Shown: positions 6,732 to 13,271, numbered from the stretch's first letter. The stretch: DNA of 13,508 nt from CAKUFA01 sp963627465 (GCA_963627465.1 CAVGBO010000072.1:1-13508); one strand, 5' to 3'. Translations and numbers: made by a program. Notes: generated by a model not told the origin, from the letters alone.

Positions 6732-7703
6732 TCATTGCATCTGTTTTTCCCAGAAGGCCGTCGCATCGTTTAGCCAGCCTTCCGCCACTGTGCCCCTGCC
6801 CAACCCGAAGCCGTGCCCCAATCCCGGATAGACGTGAAACTCCGTGGGCGTGCCCAATTCGCTGAGGAGCTCCAGCCGCTGCTGCATCAGCCGCCAGCTG
6901 GCAATACCATCGCTGTCGCCCACGCAGGCGTAGGTGGGCGGGTCAAGCTCACTGTATTCACTGTAGCCGGTGTATTGCAAGATGACGGCAGCAGGCCTCG
7001 GCAGATCAGTTTCGCCAAACGCCGCCGTGCCGTAGGCGCCGACCCACGCCGCCATACGTCCGCCTGCCGATCCGCCCCAAAGAGAATAGTCGCTGGTATC
7101 CACTTCCAACATTTCTGCGTTATCAAAGACAAAGCGGATCGCCCGTGCCAGATCCTCACATGCTGTCTGCGCACCGGGGCGGTAGATCAGTGCGAAGGCG
7201 TTATAGCCCTTCTTCGAGAGCTCCAGCGCATGGGGAAAGCTGTCGTGCATCGCGCCCACATAGGCGAATCCGCCGCCTGCATTGCACACGGCAAATTTCG
7301 CGCCGGGCGTACCCTTGAAGAAGAACAGGCCCGTATCACGCTTGTCGGGATCGGCAGCCTTCTCTGCCTCGGTGTAAATATCGTAAAAGACGGTTTCGCC
7401 GTTCAGGGCACGATTGCGCAGGGTGTTCACGATCTCCACAGTTTCGTCCGGATCAATGTGGCTGTACCATGTCAGGCGCAGACTGCCCAGCGTATCGCCG
7501 CTGAAGTAGCTCGTGTCCACTGGAAAGAGCAGCCGCCCGTAATCGCCGAAGGCGGGATCGTCAATCACCGTCTGAATAGGCGTATTTCGATCAAACATTT
7601 CCGGCTGCGCTCCTTCCCCATGTGCGGCTCCGGCTGTCAGCACCATTAGGCAGATTGCCGTCAGCATCCAGTAAAGTCGCCCGAATGTTCCTGCTTGTCT
7701 CAT
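6732..7703 (-). CDS. Exported alpha/beta hydrolase (esterase, BD-FAE/HSL-like)
   Basis: This 323-residue predicted secreted esterase is the first gene of the minus-strand operon. The signal peptide is residues 1-29 (RLYWMLTAICLMVLTAG core, cleavage near AAHG). The oxyanion segment is NAGGGFAY (141-148), the nucleophile elbow GGSAGG with Ser212, the acid Asp263 or Asp265 in CVGDSDG, and the base His297 in GLGHGFG. The domain resembles the first domain of the fused hydrolase at the end of the operon. I placed the start at ATG 7703, with AAAGGAGGGAGG just upstream. The frame stays open for 25 more codons to 7778, but that stretch is promoter and operator DNA. The predicted transcript start near 7727 leaves only a short leader. 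Confidence 0.88.
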   Translation of the reverse strand: MRQAGTFGRLYWMLTAICLMVLTAGAAHGEGAQPEMFDRNTPIQTVIDDPAFGDYGRLLFPVDTSYFSGDTLGSLRLTWYSHIDPDETVEIVNTLRNRALNGETVFYDIYTEAEKAADPDKRDTGLFFFKGTPGAKFAVCNAGGGFAYVGAMHDSFPHALELSKKGYNAFALIYRPGAQTACEDLARAIRFVFDNAEMLEVDTSDYSLWGGSAGGRMAAWVGAYGTAAFGETDLPRPAAVILQYTGYSEYSELDPPTYACVGDSDGIASWRLMQQRLELLSELGTPTEFHVYPGLGHGFGLGRGTVAEGWLNDATAFWEKQMQ

Positions 7704-7733
7704 GCTTTCCTCCCTCCTTTCACGCTCGCCTTT

Positions 7734-7762
7734 AGCATAAGAAAAGCGAGGCTTCAAGAGAA
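7734..7762 (-). promoter_or_regulatory. Predicted promoter of the minus-strand operon
   Basis: On the minus strand, -35 TTCTCT (7762-7757), a 17-nt spacer and -10 TATGCT (7739-7734). The -35 is poor, as expected for an activator-dependent LysR promoter, and overlaps the end of the 42-bp element. Element-to-promoter geometry is identical to the plus-strand copy at 8821-8849. Confidence 0.55.
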
Positions 7763-7772
7763 GTCTCGCTTT
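7743..7772 (-). terminator. Hairpin after lysR, likely intrinsic terminator
   Basis: Arms 7743-7754 and 7761-7772 pair over 12 bp (one G-U) around a 6-nt loop. Read on the minus strand the stem ends in TTT and continues TCTTATG, a moderate T-rich tail about 30-60 nt beyond the lysR stop. It lies inside the operator and the -35/-10 spacer of the downstream operon, so it should end lysR transcripts without being part of the operon mRNA. Confidence 0.55.
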
Positions 7773-7800
7773 GTTCATGAGCGTATACCTTTAGGTTATA
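7759..7800 (-). promoter_or_regulatory. LysR-type operator, copy A (42 bp)
   Basis: Read on the minus strand, conserved blocks TATAACC, GGTATA, GCTCATGAACAAA and GAGACTTCT are separated by 4, 1 and 2 variable bases. 35 of 42 positions match copy B at 8783-8824. A T-N11-A LysR box (TAACC, four bases, GGTA) lies at the distal end, and the proximal end touches the -35. The element begins directly after the lysR stop codon (7803-7801). Confidence 0.7.
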
Positions 7801-8703
7801 TTAACCGTACAGTTCTTTACCGACGACCTTTGCCACATCCAAAAATCGCTGGACAATGGGCGACGGTTCAGGCGAATGCAGGATGCCGAAGGGAATGCTG
7901 TAATCCCATTCCATAGGAATGCTTTTCAGCAGCGGATGCACACTTGCCCAGCCGGGAATGGAGAGCAGCACATCGTTGGTGCTCTCACAGCGATTAAAAA
8001 TATCCATGCTATAAATATTAAAATCCACAATTTGAATCTGCGGGTGGTGCTGCCAGAGATCGTCCCGCAGTTGATCCACATAGTGGCTCCAGCCACGATG
8101 CATCAGCAACAGGTTTTCACCATGAAGGTCGGAAAGCTGCAATCTGTCCTTTACCGCCAACCGATGATGAACGGACATTGCGCACTGAAACGGCGCGCGT
8201 ATCAGTTCCAGTCCGGCACAGCCGCGCAGTGCCAGCATGGTTTCGTCAAAAATGCCGCCCACGATGTCGATACGTCTGCCCAGATTGCCCAGAATCTCCC
8301 GGGCGTTTTCCAGTGAATTTTCAAAGGGCACGATCTGGAATTTAATATCCGGGCAAGTTTCGTTCACTTTCGACCAGAGCTGCATGAGAAGCTGTGCAGG
8401 GGTCATGGGCGATGATCCAATGCGGATGACGTTGGTGTCCTCCAGCATGGCGTTCTTCGCCCGTACCATCGAATCCCGGCAGTATTGAATGATGTATTTT
8501 GCATCCTGATACAGGCTGCGTCCAGCTTTGGTCAGCGTAAGCCCGCGATGCGTGCGGTCAAAGAGCTTCACGCCCAGCGATTCCTCCAGCAGGTTAATCT
8601 GCTTGATGACGGCGGTCGGCGTAATGTACATTTCCTCGGCGGCACGGCTGAAGCTTCCTGCATCGGCGACACGAAGGAAAGTTTCAAGCTGCGGATTGTA
8701 CAC
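7801..8703 (-). CDS. LysR family transcriptional regulator
   Basis: This 300-residue regulator has normal LysR architecture: an N-terminal winged helix-turn-helix (about 1-60; LETFLRVADAGSFSRAAEEMYITPTAVIKQINLLEESLG then LFDRTHRGLTLTKAG) and an effector-binding domain from about 90. The start is GTG at 8703, with AAAGGAG 11 nt upstream; no better in-frame start exists. Its own promoter is predicted at 8737-8765. The gene sits between two copies of a 42-bp element that precede the minus-strand and plus-strand operons, so it is the obvious candidate for controlling both. Such regulators usually activate on binding a small ligand; the ligand here could be a substrate or product of the reductases and esterases (inference). 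Confidence 0.92.
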   Translation of the reverse strand: MYNPQLETFLRVADAGSFSRAAEEMYITPTAVIKQINLLEESLGVKLFDRTHRGLTLTKAGRSLYQDAKYIIQYCRDSMVRAKNAMLEDTNVIRIGSSPMTPAQLLMQLWSKVNETCPDIKFQIVPFENSLENAREILGNLGRRIDIVGGIFDETMLALRGCAGLELIRAPFQCAMSVHHRLAVKDRLQLSDLHGENLLLMHRGWSHYVDQLRDDLWQHHPQIQIVDFNIYSMDIFNRCESTNDVLLSIPGWASVHPLLKSIPMEWDYSIPFGILHSPEPSPIVQRFLDVAKVVGKELYG

Positions 8704-8736
8704 AGCGGTTCACGCTCCTTTCTCTGTACCTATTTC

Positions 8737-8765
8737 ATTGTATCCGAGACACGGATTTCTTGCAA
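8737..8765 (-). promoter_or_regulatory. Predicted lysR promoter
   Basis: On the minus strand, -35 TTGCAA (8765-8760), a 17-nt spacer and -10 TACAAT (8742-8737). Transcription would start near 8730, giving a leader of about 27 nt that contains AAAGGAG. It is 17 nt away from operator copy B, close enough for LysR to affect its own expression. Confidence 0.6.
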
Positions 8766-8782
8766 GCATATCCGGTCAATAT

Positions 8783-8824
8783 TATAACCCTCGGGTATAT
8801 GCTCATGAACAAACAGAGACTTCT
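8783..8824 (+). promoter_or_regulatory. LysR-type operator, copy B (42 bp)
   Basis: The same blocks as copy A: TATAACC, GGTATA, GCTCATGAACAAA and GAGACTTCT, separated by 4, 1 and 2 bases. The T-N11-A box here has a better dyad (ACCC TC GGGT). It lies in the lysR/flavodoxin divergent region and abuts the -35 of the plus-strand promoter. Confidence 0.7.
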
Positions 8825-8849
8825 ATGCTGGCTGGATCGACCTTATAAT
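8821..8849 (+). promoter_or_regulatory. Predicted promoter of the plus-strand operon
   Basis: -10 TATAAT at 8844-8849, a 17-nt spacer and a poor -35 TTCTAT at 8821-8826 overlapping the operator end. The spacing matches the minus-strand operon promoter. The leader to the flavodoxin ATG at 8901 is about 45 nt. Confidence 0.6.
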
Positions 8850-8900
8850 GCAAGCGTCGGGTTAAGAACCGACTGAATGAACTGAAAGGAGAAAATAACC

Positions 8901-9524
8901 ATGAAAAAGCTGGTCACACTCGTACTGACATTGATGTTTGCCCTGACAGCTATCGCCGCCTTTGCGGAAGACCCCGCAGCGACCGATGGACCGAGTAAGA
9001 CGCTGGTCGTCTACTATTCCGCTACGGGCAGCGCCGAGCGCATTGCCAATATGATTGTTGCAGAAACCGGTGCGGATGTGTTCGTCATTACGCCTGCAGA
9101 GCCCTACACCGACGCAGACCTGAACTGGACAGATAACAACAGCCGTGTTGCGTACGAGCACGAGCATCCCGAAACCCAGAACGAAGTAGCATTGACCGAG
9201 ATCAATCCCGAAAACTGGGATCATTACGATACTGTTTACATCGGCTATCCCATCTGGTGGGGCAACGCTGCATGGCCGGTCAACCAGTTCATCACCGGCA
9301 ATGACTTCACCGGCAAGGCTGTGATCCCCTTCTGTACCTCTGCCAGCTCCGGTTTTGGTCAGAGCGGCGCATTGCTCGCTGAAGCGGCAGGCACCGGCGA
9401 ATGGCTGGAAGGTATGCGCTTCTCTTATGGCACTGAGGAAGCCGATGTGCAGGCATGGATCAGCGGCCTGACCGAGAGCATTGCCCAGGCCATTGAACAG
9501 GCGCATGCTGTGAAGGAAAACTGA
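8901..9524 (+). CDS. Exported flavodoxin
   Basis: This 207-residue flavodoxin-domain protein carries a Sec signal peptide (MKKLVTLVLTLMFALTAIAAFA, cleavage before ED at 23). FMN-binding segments are the phosphate loop YYSATGSAERIA (38-49), IGYPIWWGNAAWPV (114-127, with the Trp stacking motif of the long-chain flavodoxin-like family) and TSASSGFGQSG (146-156). It is the first gene of the plus-strand operon, with AAAGGAG 9 nt before the ATG. There is no lipobox, so it is either released or held by partners. Export through Sec implies FMN is loaded outside the cytoplasm. A second exported flavodoxin is encoded four genes on. Likely role: extracytoplasmic electron carrier or flavin reductase (inference). 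Confidence 0.88.
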   Translation: MKKLVTLVLTLMFALTAIAAFAEDPAATDGPSKTLVVYYSATGSAERIANMIVAETGADVFVITPAEPYTDADLNWTDNNSRVAYEHEHPETQNEVALTEINPENWDHYDTVYIGYPIWWGNAAWPVNQFITGNDFTGKAVIPFCTSASSGFGQSGALLAEAAGTGEWLEGMRFSYGTEEADVQAWISGLTESIAQAIEQAHAVKEN

Positions 9525-9538
9525 GCATACCCAATCTG

Positions 9539-9565
9539 GTGGAGATGTTTGTATCGTGTCTCCAC
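9539..9565 (+). other. Intercistronic hairpin
   Basis: GTGGAGA (9539-9545) and TCTCCAC (9559-9565) form a perfect 7-bp stem with a 13-nt loop. It lies between the flavodoxin stop and the esterase ribosome binding site. No T-run follows, so it is more likely an mRNA processing or stability element than a terminator, or it may be chance. Confidence 0.3.
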
Positions 9566-9592
9566 GCAATTTCGAAGAGGAGGATGCAAATC

Positions 9593-10663
9593 ATGATGAA
9601 GAAAGTCTTATCGTCCACACTGGCAGCAATTATGCTGCTGAGCAGTGCGGCACTGGCCGATGAAGCCAAGGCACCCCTTTCCATTACCGAACAGGGCATG
9701 TTCTCCGCAGGCGGCACGATTACCGAGCCTGTAGCGGGCGACTACGATCCCACCACCAACTGGCTGGATACGACCCGTGCAGGCAATACGGCGCACGTGG
9801 ATCATGCCAACGTGCTGTATCAGATTCCTGCTAATGATAACGGCCATCCCATCGTCTACCTGCACGGTTATGGTCAATCCCGCATGGGCTGGATGACCAC
9901 GCCGGACGGCCGTGAGGGCTGGGCAACGTATTTCCTGCGCAACGGTCACAGCGCCTATCTGGTGGATCAGCCGGGACGGGGCGAAGCAGGTGCGCAGACA
10001 AGCATGTCTACAGACGGCTTCCTTGATACATGGTCGGAAGATTCCAAGGAATACAAGCCTGGCGACCAGGCATGGTACACCCATTTCCGCATCGGACGTG
10101 TCGCACCGGAGCGTTATGAAGGCTCCCAGTTCCCGGAGGGAGACGAGGCGCAGGATCAGTTCTTCCGCCAGATGACACCGAACACCGGCAATTTCGATCA
10201 AGCGAAGGCTGCCGCCGCACTGGGCGAAGTCATGGCACAGGTGAAGGAACGGACGGGCAACAAGTCCATTTTCATCACCCATTCGCAGGGCGGTGCAGTT
10301 GGCTGGGACGTGCCGGTGGAGAATATCTCCGCCATCGTCGCTGTCGAGCCAGGCGGAACGCCGCAGGTCGGCTCCGAGCAGTACAATCGCCTGCTGGAGG
10401 CGAAGATTCCGATTGTCATCTACTTTGGCGATTACATCGACAATGGCCCCGAGGACATTGCCTCCACCGGCTTCTGGAAGCAGGTACGGGATGGTGCGCT
10501 GGATTTCGCTGAGCATTATAACGCCGACGGCGGCGACTGCACCGTGGTTGATCTGCCCAAGATCGGTATCACCGGCAACAGCCACTTCATGTTCCAGGAA
10601 ATGAACAGCGATGAAATCGCTGCAAATATCGAAAGCTGGCTGGGCGAACATGGTCTGAACTGA
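9593..10663 (+). CDS. Exported alpha/beta hydrolase, esterase-713-like
   Basis: This 356-residue predicted secreted esterase has signal peptide MMKKVLSSTLAAIMLLSSAALA (cleavage before DEAK). Features in order: YLHGYGQSR (89-97, oxyanion region), VDQPGRG (124-130), nucleophile elbow THSQGG with Ser231, Glu252 in VAVEPGG as the likely acid, and His331 in TGNSHFMFQE. The THSQGG, EPGG and GNSH series resembles the bacterial esterase 713-like group, recalled from family knowledge and not searched. The start was chosen at ATG 9593 because AGGAGG lies 9 nt upstream and the signal peptide then begins with basic residues; the frame extends to a GTG at 9539 within a hairpin. 18 nt separate it from the next gene. 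Confidence 0.88.
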   Translation: MMKKVLSSTLAAIMLLSSAALADEAKAPLSITEQGMFSAGGTITEPVAGDYDPTTNWLDTTRAGNTAHVDHANVLYQIPANDNGHPIVYLHGYGQSRMGWMTTPDGREGWATYFLRNGHSAYLVDQPGRGEAGAQTSMSTDGFLDTWSEDSKEYKPGDQAWYTHFRIGRVAPERYEGSQFPEGDEAQDQFFRQMTPNTGNFDQAKAAAALGEVMAQVKERTGNKSIFITHSQGGAVGWDVPVENISAIVAVEPGGTPQVGSEQYNRLLEAKIPIVIYFGDYIDNGPEDIASTGFWKQVRDGALDFAEHYNADGGDCTVVDLPKIGITGNSHFMFQEMNSDEIAANIESWLGEHGLN

Positions 10664-10681
10664 CCAAGGGAGGCGTAGTCT

Positions 10682-11470
10682 ATGAAGCGCTTTCTGTCCC
10701 TCCTCCTGCTGCTGTGCTGCCTGTGCGGCACGGCAGCAGCCGAGGAGACCCTCACGCCGGGCACGCAGACCCAGCGTGGATTCATCAACGATAACGTGCT
10801 GCACAGCGAGATCGGAGACATCCATTTCAGCAGCTATATTCCCGAAAGCTACGACGGCAGCGAGCCCTATGCGCTGTTTGTGACCCTGCCGGGCTGGGAA
10901 GGGCTGTATTTTCAGGGCATCGGCGCAAACATGATGGAGGATTTCGGCGTTGAGGCCATCCACTACAACGATAAAATGATCGTGCTTTCGCCCCAGCTGA
11001 ACGATTGGGGGCAGACCTCCGCCAACGAAGCCATTGCCCTAACCGAGTATTTTATCGAAAACTACAATATCGATACATCCCGCGTCTACCTGCACGGCAT
11101 GTCCGGCGGCGGCGAAACCGGCTCGCTGGTGATGGGCACGAAGCCGGAATTGTTTACGGCATACCTCGCCACCAGCTCCCAGTGGGACGGCGATCTAAAC
11201 GTACTGGCGCAGGCGCGCACGCCCGTCTACTTCGCCATCGGCGCACAGGACAGCTATTACGGCTCCGAATCCTTCATCCAAGCCTGCAACACGCTGTACG
11301 AGCTGTACGTAGCGCAAGGACTGACGGAAGAAGAAATCGGCAAGCTGATCGTGCTGGACGTAAAGCCTGCAGAGTTCTTCACCGAGCGTGGCTTCCGCGA
11401 CCAGCATTCCGGCGGACAGGCGTTTGCCCATGAAGAAAGCGTCATGGACTGGCTGTTCGGAGAGCACTAA
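10682..11470 (+). CDS. Exported alpha/beta hydrolase (PHB-depolymerase/feruloyl-esterase-like)
   Basis: This 262-residue predicted secreted esterase has signal peptide MKRFLSLLLLLCCLCGTAAA, with cleavage before EE. The domain includes LPGWEG near 69-74, then an Asp-Thr-Ser-Arg-Val-Tyr-Leu-His-Gly strand leading into the elbow GMSGGG with Ser141. Asp190 in IGAQDSYYG is the likely acid, and His242 in DQHSGG or His250 the base. The DTSRVYL before the elbow is typical of PHB depolymerase-like esterases. GGGAGG lies 8 nt before the ATG, and the gene follows the previous esterase by 18 nt, so the two are cotranscribed. Substrate unknown. It is the last gene before a structured repeat. Confidence 0.85.
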   Translation: MKRFLSLLLLLCCLCGTAAAEETLTPGTQTQRGFINDNVLHSEIGDIHFSSYIPESYDGSEPYALFVTLPGWEGLYFQGIGANMMEDFGVEAIHYNDKMIVLSPQLNDWGQTSANEAIALTEYFIENYNIDTSRVYLHGMSGGGETGSLVMGTKPELFTAYLATSSQWDGDLNVLAQARTPVYFAIGAQDSYYGSESFIQACNTLYELYVAQGLTEEEIGKLIVLDVKPAEFFTERGFRDQHSGGQAFAHEESVMDWLFGEH

Positions 11471-11489
11471 GTGGACGCTTGGAGCTTTG

Positions 11490-11632
11490 CCCCAAACCCC
11501 ACCGGCAATCTGAGATTTCTGGACTTCCCGATTCGCTTCGCAGCGACTTCAATCGTTTGAACGAACGACATGCGTGCGTGTCGTATGCTTAAGCTGATTA
11601 AAACAAGTGCGAAGCGAAGAAGGGGTTTGGGG
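11490..11632. repeat. Nested inverted-repeat element, MITE-like or structured intergenic repeat
   Basis: The outer arms are perfect 11-bp inverted repeats: CCCCAAACCCC at 11490-11500 and GGGGTTTGGGG at 11622-11632. A second perfect 11-bp pair lies inside: TTCGCTTCGCA at 11532-11542 and TGCGAAGCGAA at 11608-11618. Smaller hairpins lie in the centre (ACGACA/TGTCGT around 11567; palindrome GCTTAAGC). The left arm has 31 nt between the two repeats and the right has 3. No transposase is present. It occupies most of the 259-nt gap between the second esterase and the second flavodoxin, in the middle of an operon. It may be a miniature mobile element or a folded RNA affecting downstream expression. 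Confidence 0.55.
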
Positions 11633-11729
11633 ATGAAATTCCCAAGCAGGTTCCTAACATGACAAAACCAAAGTATCTTACGCTTGAAACAGGACTTACC
11701 AATAGACCATAGAAAGGACAACCTCCATC

Positions 11730-12344
11730 ATGAAAAAGAGATATGTTGCGGTCATCGCCGCCCTGGTGTTGACCTTGCTTAGCGTCAGTGCGCTGGCGGA
11801 AGAAGCTACCAATCACATTTTGACCGTCTATTTCTCCGTTGCGGAAAACAGCGAGGTGGACGTGGCATCCTCTGCAAGCGTGACCCAATGGAACGGCAAT
11901 GCCGTCGGCACCATCAGCGTGCTGGCGAACATGATCCACGACCATGTGGGTGGAGAACTGTATTCCATCGACACCTCTGTTGAATACCCTGTCGATACCC
12001 TGATCGACTATGCCGCTGACGAGCAGGAGAAGAACCTGCGCCCTGAGTTGGTCAATCACATCGAAAACTTTGACCAGTATGACACGATTTTCATCGGCTA
12101 TCCGACATGGTGGTATGACCTGCCAATGGTGATGTACAGCTTCTTTGACGAGTATGATTTCTCCGGCAAGACAATCATGCTGTTTAACACGCACAACGGC
12201 AGCCGCTTTTCCGGCACGATTCAGACCATCGAGCAGCTTGAACCGAATGCGACCGTCATCGAGAACGGCTTCACCGTCAACGAACGCAACGCCGCCAACT
12301 CACAGAGCGATATCGACAAGTGGCTGACTGAGTTGGGTTACTGA
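11730..12344 (+). CDS. Exported flavodoxin, second copy
   Basis: This 204-residue flavodoxin-family protein has Sec signal peptide MKKRYVAVIAALVLTLLSVSALA, cleaved before EE. FMN segments: TVYFSVAENSEVD (32-44) in place of the usual S-x-T-G-N-T loop, IGYPTWWYDLPM (122-133) and FNTHNGSRFSG (152-162). The insert with SSASVTQWNGNAVG between loop and helix is seen in the larger family members. It is distinct from the first exported flavodoxin and not a recent duplicate. AAAGGA lies 11 nt before the ATG, so initiation may be modest. It is followed after 2 nt by the membrane protein gene, which implies tight coupling and probably a joint function. Confidence 0.87.
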   Translation: MKKRYVAVIAALVLTLLSVSALAEEATNHILTVYFSVAENSEVDVASSASVTQWNGNAVGTISVLANMIHDHVGGELYSIDTSVEYPVDTLIDYAADEQEKNLRPELVNHIENFDQYDTIFIGYPTWWYDLPMVMYSFFDEYDFSGKTIMLFNTHNGSRFSGTIQTIEQLEPNATVIENGFTVNERNAANSQSDIDKWLTELGY

Positions 12345-12346
12345 GC

Positions 12347-12991
12347 ATGATAAAGAAAAAGCAGATCGTGGATATCGCAATGGTCGCAGTGCTCCCGTTT
12401 CTGATGACATACGAACTCATCGGTGAAGCGACGCACGAGATTCTGGGCATTGCGATGCTGGTTCTGGTCGTTACACATCACCTGCTCAATCGATCGTGGC
12501 ACACGCGCCTGCTGCGTGGCAAATATTCGCTTCAACGTGCGGCGATGACGGCAATGGATGCTCTGTTGTTCACGCTTCTCATTTTGCAGGCTGTCAGCGG
12601 TATCATGATGGCGAAGCACACTTTCGGCTTTCCCCCACACGTCGGCAGACGATCGATTGCCCGAACCATCCACATGACGGGCGCGTATTGGAGCTTTGCG
12701 CTGATGTGCATTCACGCCGGTTTCCACATGCTGCTGCTCGTGCGCAAGCTGCAAAAACGCCCCGCATGGCGAAAGATTGTCGTCGTTTGGACGCTGATTG
12801 CGGTATACGGCATATATGCGCTGGTCAAGCGCCAGCTTCCCGGCTACATGTTCATGCAGATTCAGTTTGCATTCTTCGACTATGACGAGCCGCTCGTTTT
12901 CTTTCTGCTCGATTACCTGACGATCATGATGCTGTATGCGTCGCTGGGCTTCGGCTTGCAGATTTTGATGGGCAAAAAGAAAAAAGCCTGN
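12347..12991 (+). CDS. DUF4405-like membrane protein, predicted b-type cytochrome
   Basis: This 214-residue protein has about six hydrophobic segments (approximately 7-25, 31-48, 67-88, 108-132, 144-161, 182-208) and a basic C-terminus KKKKA. Histidines lie in the helices: His30 and His44 (14 apart), His109 and His123 (again 14 apart), plus His45 and His127. Two helices with H-x13-H is the diheme spacing of cytochrome b. The family call as DUF4405 is from memory of similar proteins next to flavodoxin genes. No strong ribosome binding site is seen; the start is 2 nt after the flavodoxin stop, so coupled translation is likely. The stop codon reads TGn because the assembly gap begins at 12991; the parallel copy has TGA. 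Confidence 0.75.
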
Positions 12992-13043
12992 NNNNNNNNN
13001 NNNNNNNNNNNNNNNNNNNNNNNNNNNNNNNNNNNNNNNNNNN
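12991..13043. other. Assembly gap (53 Ns)
   Basis: An unresolved run of N. The sequence on both sides is the same 126 bp with five differences (12865-12990 and 13044-13169), so the gap length and the junction are doubtful. Confidence 0.98.
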
Positions 13044-13170
13044 GTTTGCGTTCTTCGACTATGGCGAGCCACTCGTATTCTTTCTGCTCGATTACCTGAC
13101 GATCATGATGCTGTATGCGTCGCTGGGCATCGGCTTGCAGATTTTGATGGGCAAAAAGAAAAAAGCCTGA
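13044..13170 (+). CDS. 3' fragment of a second copy of the DUF4405-like gene (or assembly duplicate)
   Basis: This encodes 41 residues ending in the same KKKKA and TGA as the gene before the gap. Five of 126 bases differ: three are silent and two change residues (Asp to Gly, Phe to Ile). The pattern of mostly silent change says both versions come from functional genes. It is either the end of a real tandem paralogue whose 5' part is lost in the gap, or another strain's version of the same gene joined by the scaffolder. Confidence 0.6.
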
Positions 13171-13181
13171 ATTTATATATG

Positions 13182-13223
13182 AAAAGCACAAGCTCTGCCG
13201 AGAAAGGTGGAGCTTGTGCTTTT
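13182..13223 (+). terminator. Intrinsic terminator of the plus-strand operon
   Basis: A perfect 14-bp stem, AAAAGCACAAGCTC at 13182-13195 and its complement at 13210-13223, with a 14-nt loop and a terminal TTTT. It lies 11 nt beyond the stop codon. The A-rich 5' arm would allow some function in both directions. Confidence 0.85.
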
Positions 13224-13271
13224 GAAGATTTGACAAAACTCAAGAATACGCCATTTTGACCGGGGTGGGGT

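Noticed and set aside
7704..7778. 25-codon N-terminal extension of the first hydrolase
   Set aside because: The extension overlaps the operator, hairpin and promoter, and would place a charged tail before the signal peptide; ATG 7703 has a much better ribosome binding site.
9608..10963. Minus-strand open frame of 451 codons over the two esterase genes
   Set aside because: Antisense to two signal-peptide esterases with full catalytic motifs; no recognisable domain and no fitting ribosome binding site.
11660..11700. Possible third, degenerate copy of the 42-bp operator (AACC, AAAG, TACGCTTGAAACA, GGACTT)
   Set aside because: Similarity needs several gaps, it lacks a matching -35/-10 arrangement and lies too close to the flavodoxin start; likely chance.
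11467..11721. Minus-strand 84-codon open frame over the nested inverted repeat
   Set aside because: Explained by the repeat itself; no ribosome binding site or domain seen.
12338..13072. Minus-strand frame across the membrane gene and N gap
   Set aside because: Runs through unknown bases and is antisense to a membrane protein with clear hydrophobic helices.
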